Assembly (NCBI GenBank): GCA_902727895.1
Contig: CACVAP010000086.1
Location: forward strand, 1 to 64,000
Length of the DNA: 64,000 nucleotides
Reading direction: 5' to 3'
Source: an uncultured Sulfurovum sp.
Lineage (GTDB): Bacteria > Campylobacterota > Campylobacteria > Campylobacterales > Sulfurovaceae
Positions 16,604 to 25,714 of the stretch are shown here, in pieces; position 1 is the first letter of the stretch, and each line of letters opens with the position of its first letter. The notes beneath the pieces were generated by a model. It searched no databases and was not told the origin of the DNA. It saw only the letters and a program-made list of their open reading frames with translations. A program made the position numbers and the translations under genes.

Positions 16604-18241
16604 CTACTTCCCCCTACTCCACATAATCCTAGTAGCCAAAATATGCTCACAAGGTCCTTTATGCAATTTATTTTGCCCAAAGTACCAACAGTTACAAGTA
16701 GCATCTTTTAGTTTCATTTCATTGTCTATTACAAGCATGGTGCTGTAAGTTTTAGCATTATCTAAAACTGAACCTCTTATTTGCGTACTCTCTGCTTGTT
16801 GATACACTTTACCCATGGTTACCAAGTTTGCTAATACAAAGTTAGAAGCTTTTTCTTCACGTTCATTGGTAAACTGTAATTTGTCCATTGGTAGTGGGTC
16901 ACCTGAAAGTTCTCTGACTCTATAAGTCTTTTTATTCATGTCATAAAGTACTCTACCTTGCTGAGCATAAATGCCTAAAGCTGACTCAATAATAGGTTTG
17001 TCTAAACCTAAACGTGTCGCAAGACTTTGTGAACTCTCTACATGATTCTTAGTCAATGCGTCAAATACTTTTTTAGAAGTCATTGAATCAACTTCTGCTC
17101 TTGGACTCATGAGGTCAAAGTTGGCTGAAGAAGACCAATCATTGGCTGACCAACCACTTAAACCCAAAGTAAAGTTCATAGCTCCTAAATCTGCTTCCCA
17201 AAAACTTGGCATACCCGAACCTAGAAGACTTACCTTAAAACTTTTTGCCACAGGTAACAGACGTTCTAAGATGAACAGTCTTCGTCGTCCCCAAATACGA
17301 ATCTCTTGGCTAGTTTTTCCTTCGTAAATGCTTCGTCTAAAAGTTAGTTTCTTACCCCAAGGTTCAAACAAAACTTCCACAGGCTTGTCAGGTTGAAGTA
17401 TGAATCTTAGTGAACGTGGTGACTTTCTTTCTTTGTTTCTTTTGAGCATTAACAAGATGTTATACATATCCATCGGATGCAAAGTAAATGAAGTCTTCTC
17501 TAAAGTCATGGCAGAAGATATTTGTAAAAAACCACGTACCCATGAATCTGGTAAATCTATTTTTTCTTCTTTAAAGTCATCGGCTAATTCTGTCTGTACT
17601 TCAAATCCACTGGGGTCAATCTGAAACGTTGTCTCTTTATAGTCACGAATCTTTTGAAACTCATCATACAGTTTTTCAGAATAATCAATGTTCGTTGTTC
17701 CGTAAGAATGTTCATCAATGTCTTTAAAAGTATCGTAAGAACAAGACAGTTTTCCATAGCTTGACTCATCTTGTGAGAAACACTCAAAAAACACTTCATC
17801 AGGATGCACGGTAATCACAGGATCTAGTACAAACCAAGCATCAGAATCATGTTTATAAAGGTAGTCAAAATATTTACGTTGTGCTTTATAATAAGGCTGT
17901 AAAAGTGTATCTTCTTTAGTTCTAATGGCATTTAGTTCTCTTTGAACTCGATCATATTGTTCTTGATGCTTTTCTTTTTCAGCAACTAACTTTGCCAACC
18001 AAACTTTCTCTTGACTCTCTAACCATTCTTTGTAGTCAGACTTGTCTTTAGGTTTAAAACTCATGTCAGAAACTACCACGTCATGCAGTGCAGACATGGC
18101 TTCACGAAAGTTTAGTGAGTCTTGTAGTTTTGCCAAAAAAAAAGTAGGCTCTCGGTTAAGGTCAGGGCTAAAACTCATGTCTGTACTTGTATTACTCGAA
18201 CTAACGCCTGAATTGCCTTTAAATTTGTAATCAAACTCCAT
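16604..18241 (-). CDS. Winged-helix SWIM zinc-finger protein, retron accessory
   Basis: The 545-residue protein ends in a SWIM motif, CNCWYFGQNKLHKGPCEH (C-x-C-x12-C-x-H), a zinc-binding fold that contacts DNA or protein. A winged-helix-like segment lies at about residues 390-445 (SKKVFDALTKNHVESSQSLA then ALGIYAQQGRVLYD). A coiled coil lies at about 80-115. Its ATG overlaps the stop of the WGR-ARM gene (TAATG), and both follow the retron reverse transcriptase. This is the WHSWIM component that I recall for type XIII retrons. It is probably the effector or its DNA-binding partner; the mechanism is unknown. Confidence 0.8.
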   Translation of the reverse strand: MEFDYKFKGNSGVSSSNTSTDMSFSPDLNREPTFFLAKLQDSLNFREAMSALHDVVVSDMSFKPKDKSDYKEWLESQEKVWLAKLVAEKEKHQEQYDRVQRELNAIRTKEDTLLQPYYKAQRKYFDYLYKHDSDAWFVLDPVITVHPDEVFFECFSQDESSYGKLSCSYDTFKDIDEHSYGTTNIDYSEKLYDEFQKIRDYKETTFQIDPSGFEVQTELADDFKEEKIDLPDSWVRGFLQISSAMTLEKTSFTLHPMDMYNILLMLKRNKERKSPRSLRFILQPDKPVEVLFEPWGKKLTFRRSIYEGKTSQEIRIWGRRRLFILERLLPVAKSFKVSLLGSGMPSFWEADLGAMNFTLGLSGWSANDWSSSANFDLMSPRAEVDSMTSKKVFDALTKNHVESSQSLATRLGLDKPIIESALGIYAQQGRVLYDMNKKTYRVRELSGDPLPMDKLQFTNEREEKASNFVLANLVTMGKVYQQAESTQIRGSVLDNAKTYSTMLVIDNEMKLKDATCNCWYFGQNKLHKGPCEHILATRIMWSRGK

Positions 18242-21200
18242 TACACAACCTCTCTTTTTTCTACTTCTAGCATCTTTAATGGTAATGCTATTTCAGGATA
18301 TTTCTCTGCTATATACGCCATCATCTCCACATACAACTCTTTGTCAGACCAAACCATGGTAGCTGAATGATGAGAAGCCAAACGCCCTACCATTTCTGCT
18401 ATTTCTGGATTTTCTAAACGCTTTTTCAAGAGTTGCATTGTTCTTGTTTTAGCTACTCTATTTTGATTGACTGAATGTAAAAGGGTGTTAAAGAAACGCT
18501 CCATCTTTAACAACTGGTCATCAGACATTTCACCGAGCATAAGGTCAGTCACAAACTTTTGAATGGTCAGTGCTGGATGTTGAGAGAGTTTGCTTAGAAG
18601 TACTTCGGTGTCATAGTCTCCAAGTCCTATCATCTTTTTAGCAAATGCTTGTACATCTGCATAATTAGAGTCAGCTACTACCACAATATCATCTGTACTC
18701 ATTTCAAAATTTTCAAAATACCCAGAAGCAAATACCCTTGTGTCTTCCCAAGCAGAATCAAAAATCATAAGTGATTTTGGCATGGCTTCTTTTACAAGTT
18801 TCACATTATCCATGTAAGCATCATAAGCCCAAACTCTTACTTTTTTGTTTGGATTTTTCGCCATTCTAGCCCATTGAACTACTGAAAAGTCTGTGGCTTT
18901 ATACGCTGCTAAAATTAAAGAACCCAAAGCCACAGCCAACTTAGACTTAGCAATAAGCATTCGGTAAAGCTGGTCAGGTTCAATAGCTCCATAACTCCTT
19001 TTCATGCTCTTTACGGTCATTGTCACATTTTTAGCTACCTCATCAGAAGCAGATACAAAGGATTTTTCAACAATGGCTCTTAAAAGAACTTTTCCACTTT
19101 CCTTATCCATCGCCAATTTTTCAATAATAGCTCTAGCCTCTTTATGCACAGCTTTTTCTTCATGGTAAAGGAAAGTAACCAGCATCTCATGTGCAGCCAT
19201 CAGTTCACTTGGCTCTAACTGTCCAAGTAGGTAAATGGTGGTCGCTAACATTTCAGGGTGTTCATACTTGGCTATTTTTTCTTTAAGTGCTAAAGGAAGT
19301 TCCAAGTGAACCAATGCTTTGAGCCTAATAATTCTTACAGCAAAAAGATGACGTTCATTGAGTTCATCTTCTGCCATAAGTTTTGTAATATCTTCAACAT
19401 TTATGACTTCTGTTGAATAGCGTAGAAGTTTGTACATTCTCTGTACTTCTACAGGTTTAAATGGAAAAGTATCTCTAAGAATCTTAGAAACAATATCGTC
19501 GACTATGACTCTTTTATTTTCTAACTTCGGTACTAAAGTAAAAATTTGATCCATGCATGCTACATTACATTTTTCAATAATCTCAACCATTATGTTCTCT
19601 TCTAACAAAAAGTCTAAATTAGTGCTAATCTTCTCAATAGCAAAAGCATTAATTTCTTCATCTTCACTAAAAAGACAAGCTTTAATAATTCGTGTATCTT
19701 CTGTTTTAGCATACTGCTCTTTCAGTACTTCAAAGAAGAGTTTTCTAGCTTCATCATGTGCTAAGTTCATCATCTGTAAAAGCATCTCTAACGCAATGTT
19801 TTTTAACGCTTCAGGATTGTCTTTTAAAATGTTAAAGGCAAAAGTTTGAACCAAGAGGACTTTACTATTTGCTAAAATTTCAACTACTGTTTCTACATTT
19901 TTGTCCCAAAGTTCTTTATGCAGTTCTGGACGTATTTCATCTTTAATATTTTTATTGGCTGTTTCCCATACTTTTTTAGAAGGTGCTAACATATAACGCT
20001 GACCTGCTCCATATAAAATCTTCATAAAGGTTAGATGAGAAGCATAAGCATCATACTTTTTAGTTTTCATATTCCAATTGTCATCATAGTACTCAGTAGT
20101 GAACGCTGCAAACTCTTTTTCGTACCCATTAACAGAAAGTAAGACATTTTTAGCAAATTCTATGTAGGCATCTTCATTATGCGTTGACAAATGTTCTAAA
20201 TGACGTAAACTTCTCTTTTTAAAATACTGTCGTGAACACCCTAAACTTCTCTTGTTGTCTGCATTCCATTCATATATCTCATAACATGCCATTTTCTTTG
20301 ACTCTATTTTAGAGATTAACTGTGCTAACACTTTATGGTCGTCACGCATATCTGCCATCTTATAAAGTCTTCTAAAGAGTGAGAAGTTAAATTCAGTCAG
20401 AGGTAAATAAGTAATAACAGAAGAAAGTGCTTCATGCATAAATTCATCTACCGAGGCATACATATAAAGTTTTAGGTAAAGTTCATCGGCACTTTGGAGT
20501 AAAGGCATTAACTCATCTTTAACACGCTTTTTATCTTCTTCATACCAAGAATCTACATTTTTATAACGTAGGTAAGTACTGCTTATCATTTCATCTAAAA
20601 GTTTTACTTGTGTTCTAAAGTTTTCTAAGTCTCTATTTTTCAATGCTGTTTTAAATGGCATTGAAAAAGTAAGTTCTTTTATTTGTCGAGTTTCAAGGTC
20701 TTCTTTTAGTAAAAAAAGTGCCTCTTCAACAATGTACTTAGAACCATCATCAAGTTTGTCTCTAAGCGACTCAATGCTTGGGCGTAAAGAAGAGTCTCTA
20801 AAACGTCCTAATGCCCAAGTTACAGCATAGTAAAAAGCATTAGAACTTTCAACATCTTGATTGTAAAGATCTAAAATATACTGTTTACTCTCTTCTAGTT
20901 TTAATGTTCCAGCTTTATAAATCAGTCTTGAAACATTATAGTTGTCCAATGTTTTAAAAGAAGTGCTAACCGTTGTAACGGTTTCTCTACTACTGTGTAA
21001 AGCTCTAAATCCTGTTACTCCATTACTGGCTCGGGTAGTTGTCGATTCTTCAGATTCAACTTCTCCAGCACGACTTAAACGCTCTACTAATAATGCTTTA
21101 TATTCATCTGAAGACAAAACATTACGCTCTTTCTTCTCTTCTTTTTTTGTAGCATCATAACCCTGTTTTACAACATAGTCTTTATTCATTTTAGAAACGA

Positions 21201-21402
21201 CCAAAGAGTCAAAAAGTTTTTGAGCCCTTTCAAGTCCTACAGGAGATGACGTTTTTGTACCGTCTCTAAGTGTTGAACCAAATCTTCCGTATTCGAAATT
21301 TACCAAGTATTCAGAAGAACTCACTTCAATAAGATAAACATTATAAACTTTGTTAGAAGTACCTTTTTGATAGTGCAATAGTGTTGTTTTAATTGTTTTC
21401 AT
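18241..21402 (-). CDS. WGR domain plus HEAT/ARM-repeat protein, retron accessory
   Basis: The 1053-residue protein begins with a WGR-type domain (about residues 15-80; core VNFEYGRFGSTLRDGTKT). A linker rich in Glu and Ser follows, then about 900 residues of helical repeats of HEAT/ARM type (VVQWARMAKNPNKKVRVWAY, LLRAIVEKSFVSASDEVAKN and others). No catalytic motif is visible, so it looks like a large scaffold. A strong AGGAGG ribosome site precedes the ATG, 11 bases after the reverse transcriptase stop. It corresponds to the ARM protein I recall from type XIII retrons; the WGR head could bind the msDNA or nicked DNA (inference). Confidence 0.8.
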   Translation of the reverse strand: MKTIKTTLLHYQKGTSNKVYNVYLIEVSSSEYLVNFEYGRFGSTLRDGTKTSSPVGLERAQKLFDSLVVSKMNKDYVVKQGYDATKKEEKKERNVLSSDEYKALLVERLSRAGEVESEESTTTRASNGVTGFRALHSSRETVTTVSTSFKTLDNYNVSRLIYKAGTLKLEESKQYILDLYNQDVESSNAFYYAVTWALGRFRDSSLRPSIESLRDKLDDGSKYIVEEALFLLKEDLETRQIKELTFSMPFKTALKNRDLENFRTQVKLLDEMISSTYLRYKNVDSWYEEDKKRVKDELMPLLQSADELYLKLYMYASVDEFMHEALSSVITYLPLTEFNFSLFRRLYKMADMRDDHKVLAQLISKIESKKMACYEIYEWNADNKRSLGCSRQYFKKRSLRHLEHLSTHNEDAYIEFAKNVLLSVNGYEKEFAAFTTEYYDDNWNMKTKKYDAYASHLTFMKILYGAGQRYMLAPSKKVWETANKNIKDEIRPELHKELWDKNVETVVEILANSKVLLVQTFAFNILKDNPEALKNIALEMLLQMMNLAHDEARKLFFEVLKEQYAKTEDTRIIKACLFSEDEEINAFAIEKISTNLDFLLEENIMVEIIEKCNVACMDQIFTLVPKLENKRVIVDDIVSKILRDTFPFKPVEVQRMYKLLRYSTEVINVEDITKLMAEDELNERHLFAVRIIRLKALVHLELPLALKEKIAKYEHPEMLATTIYLLGQLEPSELMAAHEMLVTFLYHEEKAVHKEARAIIEKLAMDKESGKVLLRAIVEKSFVSASDEVAKNVTMTVKSMKRSYGAIEPDQLYRMLIAKSKLAVALGSLILAAYKATDFSVVQWARMAKNPNKKVRVWAYDAYMDNVKLVKEAMPKSLMIFDSAWEDTRVFASGYFENFEMSTDDIVVVADSNYADVQAFAKKMIGLGDYDTEVLLSKLSQHPALTIQKFVTDLMLGEMSDDQLLKMERFFNTLLHSVNQNRVAKTRTMQLLKKRLENPEIAEMVGRLASHHSATMVWSDKELYVEMMAYIAEKYPEIALPLKMLEVEKREVV

Positions 21403-21413
21403 AGCTACCTCCT

Positions 21414-22967
21414 CTACTTTCTAAACATGCTTAAAATATTGTTAACAAAAGATGGTGTTTCTTTTTGCTCAGCTACTTCTTTAACTTGCATTTCAGGCTC
21501 TAAAGTTTTCGCTTCAATCTCTTGAACTTTAGACTCCCAAGGCTGTTCCCCTTTGGCTGACTTAGCTCTAAATTCACCTGAACTTGAACCTAAATTTCCT
21601 AATGGATACTTTTCAAGTAATACTTCAACTTGTTTTTTATACTTCGCCCCTTTTTCAGGGTCTACCATGTTTATAAAATTCGCATAACCCCAAACAGAAG
21701 CCATCAAGTTTTCAGATTTTCCTTGCCATCTTTTACCCTCTAATCCACTCTCTTCTATTTGGTAAAGTAATGCCCTAAATTTTTTGAGATTTTTACGATT
21801 GACAGAAAGCTTTTCATTGACCACAATTCCTGTAACCTCATGTCTTGCACCTTTTTTCATAATCTTCGTTTTCTTAGGATGTAAAATAAAACCTTCTTCT
21901 TTTACAATGCCTTTAATCCAAAACATCATTTTGTTTATGTTTAAATAAGTGTCAGAAGAAAAAGTCATGTCATCAGCATAACGGGTGTAGTTAAAGTCCA
22001 ATGATTTAGAAATTCCACTCATCCGTTTATCCAATTTTCGACAAATAAGATTTGTAATCATCGGTGACGCTGGTGAACCCTGAGGTAAATAACGTTTACC
22101 CGTATAAAGGTAAAGTTTCTCACCATCTAAAAGTACCTCTTTTTGTTCTGCTTCCGTGGTCAAAATAGCCAAGATGGTTGCCAACTCAACCGAGTAACCC
22201 AAAGATTTAAAAAGCCCTTTAACTCGTGCATAGCTCAAAGTAGGAAAAAAGTTTTCTAAGTCACAGTTAATGACCAATGCCTTTTGTAAATGAGGTTTAG
22301 CATTAGAGACAATACTTCTTTTAGCCACAAAACCATGTGCTTCATTACTCACGGCTACTTTATTTAAAATGTTCTCTAAAATCCAATATTGTAAACGTTT
22401 GAGCTGAGGTTTAGGAGCAGATATCTCACGGAAACCTCCACTTTTTTTAACCATCTTAAAATGTACATAATCGGTTCTGTTTGAAAGTTTTTGTGTGTGG
22501 GTTAAAAAACGCAGTTCTTTAAGTGTTATGCCCATTTTAGAAGCCAAGTCTTTGGCATCTTTAATCAAAAAAAGATTGTTCTCATTTAATAATTTTTGAT
22601 TGCTTTCTTTTTCATCCAAGTCAGCCATAAAAGCATGACCGATAAAGCCGAGTTCACTATTTTTTTTCTCTTGACGCTTGGCAAGGTTCTCTTGAAAAAT
22701 TTTCTCTTTTTTAGCTTTTGTCTCTTCGCGTCTAAGTAGTGCATCTGCCATCCGTTGTTTATGAATATCTTTGATAACAGCTTCAGGGTTTCTAATCTTA
22801 GTTGAAAGCCCATTTAGTTCTTTTTGTAGTGCTGTCTTTTTTTCAATGAGTTCTTGTGCAACTTTTGGTTTAGCGCTGTCCCAAAAGCCAAGACGTTTCA
22901 TCTCAGATAAAATATAGCTGTCTTTGGAGGTCTTTTTTATTTCGTCGTATAGTTCTTGACGTGTCAT
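21414..22967 (-). CDS. Retron-type reverse transcriptase
   Basis: The 517-residue protein carries the full set of retron RT marks: NAKPH (222-226, the NAxxH motif), the catalytic Asp in NCDLENFF (about 236), LPQGSPASP (about 294-302), the YADD box (330-333) and the VTG triplet (378-380). An N-terminal extension of about 130 residues, Lys/Glu-rich and helical, precedes the RT core, and a C-terminal tail of about 65 residues follows, so it is longer than the usual 300-350 residue retron RT. It should copy the msd part of the structured RNA encoded 165 bases upstream, making a branched RNA-DNA. Followed directly by the WGR-ARM and SWIM genes. Confidence 0.9.
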   Translation of the reverse strand: MTRQELYDEIKKTSKDSYILSEMKRLGFWDSAKPKVAQELIEKKTALQKELNGLSTKIRNPEAVIKDIHKQRMADALLRREETKAKKEKIFQENLAKRQEKKNSELGFIGHAFMADLDEKESNQKLLNENNLFLIKDAKDLASKMGITLKELRFLTHTQKLSNRTDYVHFKMVKKSGGFREISAPKPQLKRLQYWILENILNKVAVSNEAHGFVAKRSIVSNAKPHLQKALVINCDLENFFPTLSYARVKGLFKSLGYSVELATILAILTTEAEQKEVLLDGEKLYLYTGKRYLPQGSPASPMITNLICRKLDKRMSGISKSLDFNYTRYADDMTFSSDTYLNINKMMFWIKGIVKEEGFILHPKKTKIMKKGARHEVTGIVVNEKLSVNRKNLKKFRALLYQIEESGLEGKRWQGKSENLMASVWGYANFINMVDPEKGAKYKKQVEVLLEKYPLGNLGSSSGEFRAKSAKGEQPWESKVQEIEAKTLEPEMQVKEVAEQKETPSFVNNILSMFRK

Positions 22968-23131
22968 GAGTATTCCTATAAAATATTTAAAATAAATGTG
23001 TAATGATTTGATAATTTGGTAATTTTTAGATATTTCTTAGAGTGCGTTAATTTTTCAAAGTAAAAATGGAGATATAGGTCACTATTTCGATATTTTAACT
23101 TTGGAAAAGTGATGTGCTATAAGAGATATAA

Positions 23132-23344
23132 AAAGTATGAGAGTCTTCGTTCGTTCAAATATTAGCCTGTTCAACTCGACACAAATAGCACTACTATATG
23201 CACTATTTGTTTTTACAAAACCACTACGAAATATGCATATAGTAGTGTTATTTGTAATAGTAAAGAATAGGTTAATAACGCTTTGCTAGACTCTATACAA
23301 ACATAGCGATACACTATGCAGATTGCAAGGTTCTCTCATACTTT
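23132..23344 (-). ncRNA. Retron msr-msd non-coding RNA
   Basis: On the minus strand, upstream of the reverse transcriptase, a 12-bp perfect inverted repeat (AAAGTATGAGAG, a1 at 23333-23344; a2 at 23132-23143) brackets about 210 bases. Inside are a small msr hairpin at 23302-23318 (CATAGTG/CGCTATG) and a long msd stem, whose 22-base arms at 23234-23255 and 23181-23202 pair with a single mismatch. The loop (23203-23233) has a weaker inner hairpin. The order a1-msr-msd-a2-RT is that of retrons. A branching G probably lies just after a1 (ACCTTGC); its exact position is not certain. Confidence 0.85.
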
Positions 23345-23446
23345 CTAGAAAAGTTTATCCAATAAAGATAAAAATAATCTTAATTATTAAAACTAAATAA
23401 AGTTTATTTAAACTTCAAAGTAAGTATACAAAAGTTCACTAGGAAA

Positions 23447-23468
23447 AAGTGGTAAATGTTTGGTAAAT
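23447..23468. promoter_or_regulatory. 11-bp-phased direct repeat upstream of retron RNA
   Basis: AAGTGGTAAAT at 23447-23457 and GTTTGGTAAAT at 23458-23468 lie about 105 bases upstream of the retron RNA 5' end. A weaker third copy (CTTTTATAAAT) may follow at 23469-23479. Same motif and spacing as at 2940-2961 and 11242-11263. Confidence 0.45.
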
Positions 23469-23490
23469 CTTTTATAAATTTTTACCAAAC
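23458..23490 (-). terminator. Hairpin downstream of the DUF945 gene
   Basis: GTTTGGTAAA (23458-23467) and TTTACCAAAC (23481-23490) form a perfect 10-bp stem with a 13-base loop, 14 bases after the stop of the 489-residue gene. AT-rich with no long U run; it overlaps the direct-repeat site, so it may equally be an operator. Confidence 0.4.
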
Positions 23491-23503
23491 TTTATTTAAA
23501 ATA

Positions 23504-24973
23504 CTATTGAGGTAGTCCTAGCTCCAACATTTGTAGCATCTCTGTACGATCTTGACCATTTACTGTTAGTACTTTTGGTTTATAGTTTACGTCTAAATTA
23601 TATGAGGTGTTATTATCTTTCACAACACCAAACATAGCACCTACTTGTAGTTGACCTGAGAGTTCTTGTTTAAAGCGTTCTGGTAAATTTGCAATGTATT
23701 CTTTGTCCAGTCCAATATTGATATCGACAGCTAGTAAATTTAAAAAGTCTTTTGTAAACTTCTCTTCTAATTCCTTCGCAGTTGTTGGTAGTGCTTCATC
23801 TCCAACATAAGCAAATTTCATATTTAAAGTACTTTCTTTGTCTTTCTTGTCTAACATTTTCATTTCAACAGCCAAGTTACTACTGTCTTTTTTAAGAAGT
23901 CCAGCCAACATAAGCATCATATCACCCTGCATATCTTTTTCAAAATTTTCAAATTCTTGAAGTGCTTTCATATCCATCTCACCTGTTTTAGGAGAGGTCA
24001 ACTTCAACATAAGTTCTTGTTGTCTAGTCTGTAAACGTTTTGAAAAGTCTTGAAATGCAAGTAGTCCTTCTAATTTTGTACCATTTAATGCATAAGCTAA
24101 CTCAACTTTTTTAAGCGATGAATAATCCTCAGGTAGTTTTGACTTACCTGTGTCAGCATCTACTTTAAACTGCATGTCAATTGTTTTATCTTCATTCTCA
24201 TTAATGTTCATATCCATATGAATTATAGCCTCATCTAATACAAAAGGTAAATTTTTACTTTTTATACTTAAAGAGCCAACATCAAATGCAAAGTCTCCTA
24301 GGTAAAATCCATTATCAAAAAACTTTGTAATGTCTGCATCTAGTACAATGTTTTTCGCGTTTATACCTGCTATTTCATTCTCTGAAGTAACAGAATCTAC
24401 TAACATTTGTACTTTCCCTTGGAAGGTTTTAACATTAAAGTCACCGTTCATTTTTAAAGGTGTTATATACATCTTGTCTTCATCAACATTTGCTACAATC
24501 TTGTTACTAATAGCTGAAAAAGAAGCATTCTTAAAGAAGTCAATTGTTGTACTACTTTCCAATAAAACATCATCATTAAACATTTTAAGAAAAGCCTCTT
24601 TATCTACAAGGTAATCACTTACTTTCATATTATTGTCTATACGACTCATACCCATACCTAAACCATTTTTAAAGAAGAGAGGACCATTCTCTATGGTGTA
24701 GTTTATGTCTATTGGTAACTTGAGTGTTTCAGCAACTACTTGTCGTAAAGTAGGCTCAACAAAATCAATTTTCAACTTTGCATCAGAAGAGAAGAAGCCT
24801 TTATCAAATTTCTCAATGATTAACTTCATTCCATTTTGTGTATACAAACTATTTGTTTTATCCACGTAGTTTTTTAAATACCCTTCAGTATTTGAACTCA
24901 CATAAGCTGTTCCTCCAAGCCAAAGGGCTGTGGCTGCTACTAAAGAGCCTACAATTTTTTTTGTTGCTGACAT
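23504..24973 (-). CDS. DUF945 (YdgA-like) envelope protein
   Basis: The 489-residue protein has a signal-anchor (VGSLVAATALWLGGTAYVSS) and the DUF945 pattern: YLKNYVDKTNSLYTQNGMKL, then FDKGFFSSDAKLKIDF, with a long beta-rich body and a C-terminal YKPKVLTVNGQ. Family members such as E. coli YdgA are inner-membrane-anchored periplasmic proteins of unclear function with an AsmA-like look. It is monocistronic, followed by a palindrome, and precedes the retron region on the same strand. Confidence 0.75.
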   Translation of the reverse strand: MSATKKIVGSLVAATALWLGGTAYVSSNTEGYLKNYVDKTNSLYTQNGMKLIIEKFDKGFFSSDAKLKIDFVEPTLRQVVAETLKLPIDINYTIENGPLFFKNGLGMGMSRIDNNMKVSDYLVDKEAFLKMFNDDVLLESSTTIDFFKNASFSAISNKIVANVDEDKMYITPLKMNGDFNVKTFQGKVQMLVDSVTSENEIAGINAKNIVLDADITKFFDNGFYLGDFAFDVGSLSIKSKNLPFVLDEAIIHMDMNINENEDKTIDMQFKVDADTGKSKLPEDYSSLKKVELAYALNGTKLEGLLAFQDFSKRLQTRQQELMLKLTSPKTGEMDMKALQEFENFEKDMQGDMMLMLAGLLKKDSSNLAVEMKMLDKKDKESTLNMKFAYVGDEALPTTAKELEEKFTKDFLNLLAVDINIGLDKEYIANLPERFKQELSGQLQVGAMFGVVKDNNTSYNLDVNYKPKVLTVNGQDRTEMLQMLELGLPQ

Positions 24974-25039
24974 TATAATCCTTATATCTTTATATTATTG
25001 AAAGAATTATATCAAGTCTTTAGTGAATTTTAAGGTTAA

Positions 25040-25660
25040 TTACTCACGTATTTCTACTACTGTCTTATGACTTATCATACTTAAAACGGTATTCATTCCG
25101 TGGTTTGTAAGTGCTAAACATCCTTCTGTCCAGTCATTAGCTAGAGTATGGTCATCTCCTGAACCATTCCAGTTCCAAGGTACTTGAGCATGAAAAGTAA
25201 TGCCACCTCCAGGGTTATGACCTAGTTTTTTAGAACGTTGTTTGTCTTCATGGTTAGGGTAAGAAATTAGGATTTCTTTGTAGTACTTTTTATCTCCTCG
25301 AATATCACGAATACTATAAGTTCCAACAGGTGTTTTTTTGTCACCTTGCTTTAACTTAGTTCCCACAGGATTTTCACCTAAAGAGAGTCGATGTCTACTT
25401 AAAACATCTCCTTCTTTATCAAAAAGAACCAATACTCTTTTAGACTTTACAGCAACCATTTTAGTCGCTTCCCCAGTTTTAATTAACTCATCATTCTGTT
25501 GCCAATCAAAAACACTTTTTTCAGGAATTATTATTTCTTCTTCTACCTCAACAATGGGTTCAACTACTTTTGGTTCTGGCACTTTTATTTTTACTTTTTC
25601 ATTACACCCTGTAAAGACTAATATTCCCAAAATCACTAAAACTATTTTTTTTTGCATCAC
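25040..25660 (-). CDS. L,D-transpeptidase (YkuD) lipoprotein
   Basis: The 206-residue protein has a lipobox (LVFTGC, Cys19), a Pro/Glu/Val-rich linker and a YkuD catalytic domain (about 68-206). The catalytic His (GGITFHAQ, H157) and Cys (NDWTEGCLALTN, C181) are present. The enzyme would form 3-3 peptidoglycan cross-links or attach or trim stem peptides in the periplasm. The GTKLKQGDKKTPVGTYSI segment matches the family. Single gene with 54 bases to the PlsC-like gene upstream. Confidence 0.85.
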   Translation of the reverse strand: MMQKKIVLVILGILVFTGCNEKVKIKVPEPKVVEPIVEVEEEIIIPEKSVFDWQQNDELIKTGEATKMVAVKSKRVLVLFDKEGDVLSRHRLSLGENPVGTKLKQGDKKTPVGTYSIRDIRGDKKYYKEILISYPNHEDKQRSKKLGHNPGGGITFHAQVPWNWNGSGDDHTLANDWTEGCLALTNHGMNTVLSMISHKTVVEIRE

Positions 25661-25714
25661 TATTTCCTTGTAGTAATTGTCATTAACTTTATAGTAAAAA
25701 ATATTATTATTACT

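Noticed and set aside
22586-22813. A 75-codon ORF within the reverse transcriptase gene
   Set aside because: It is a shadow frame; the RT frame has all conserved motifs.
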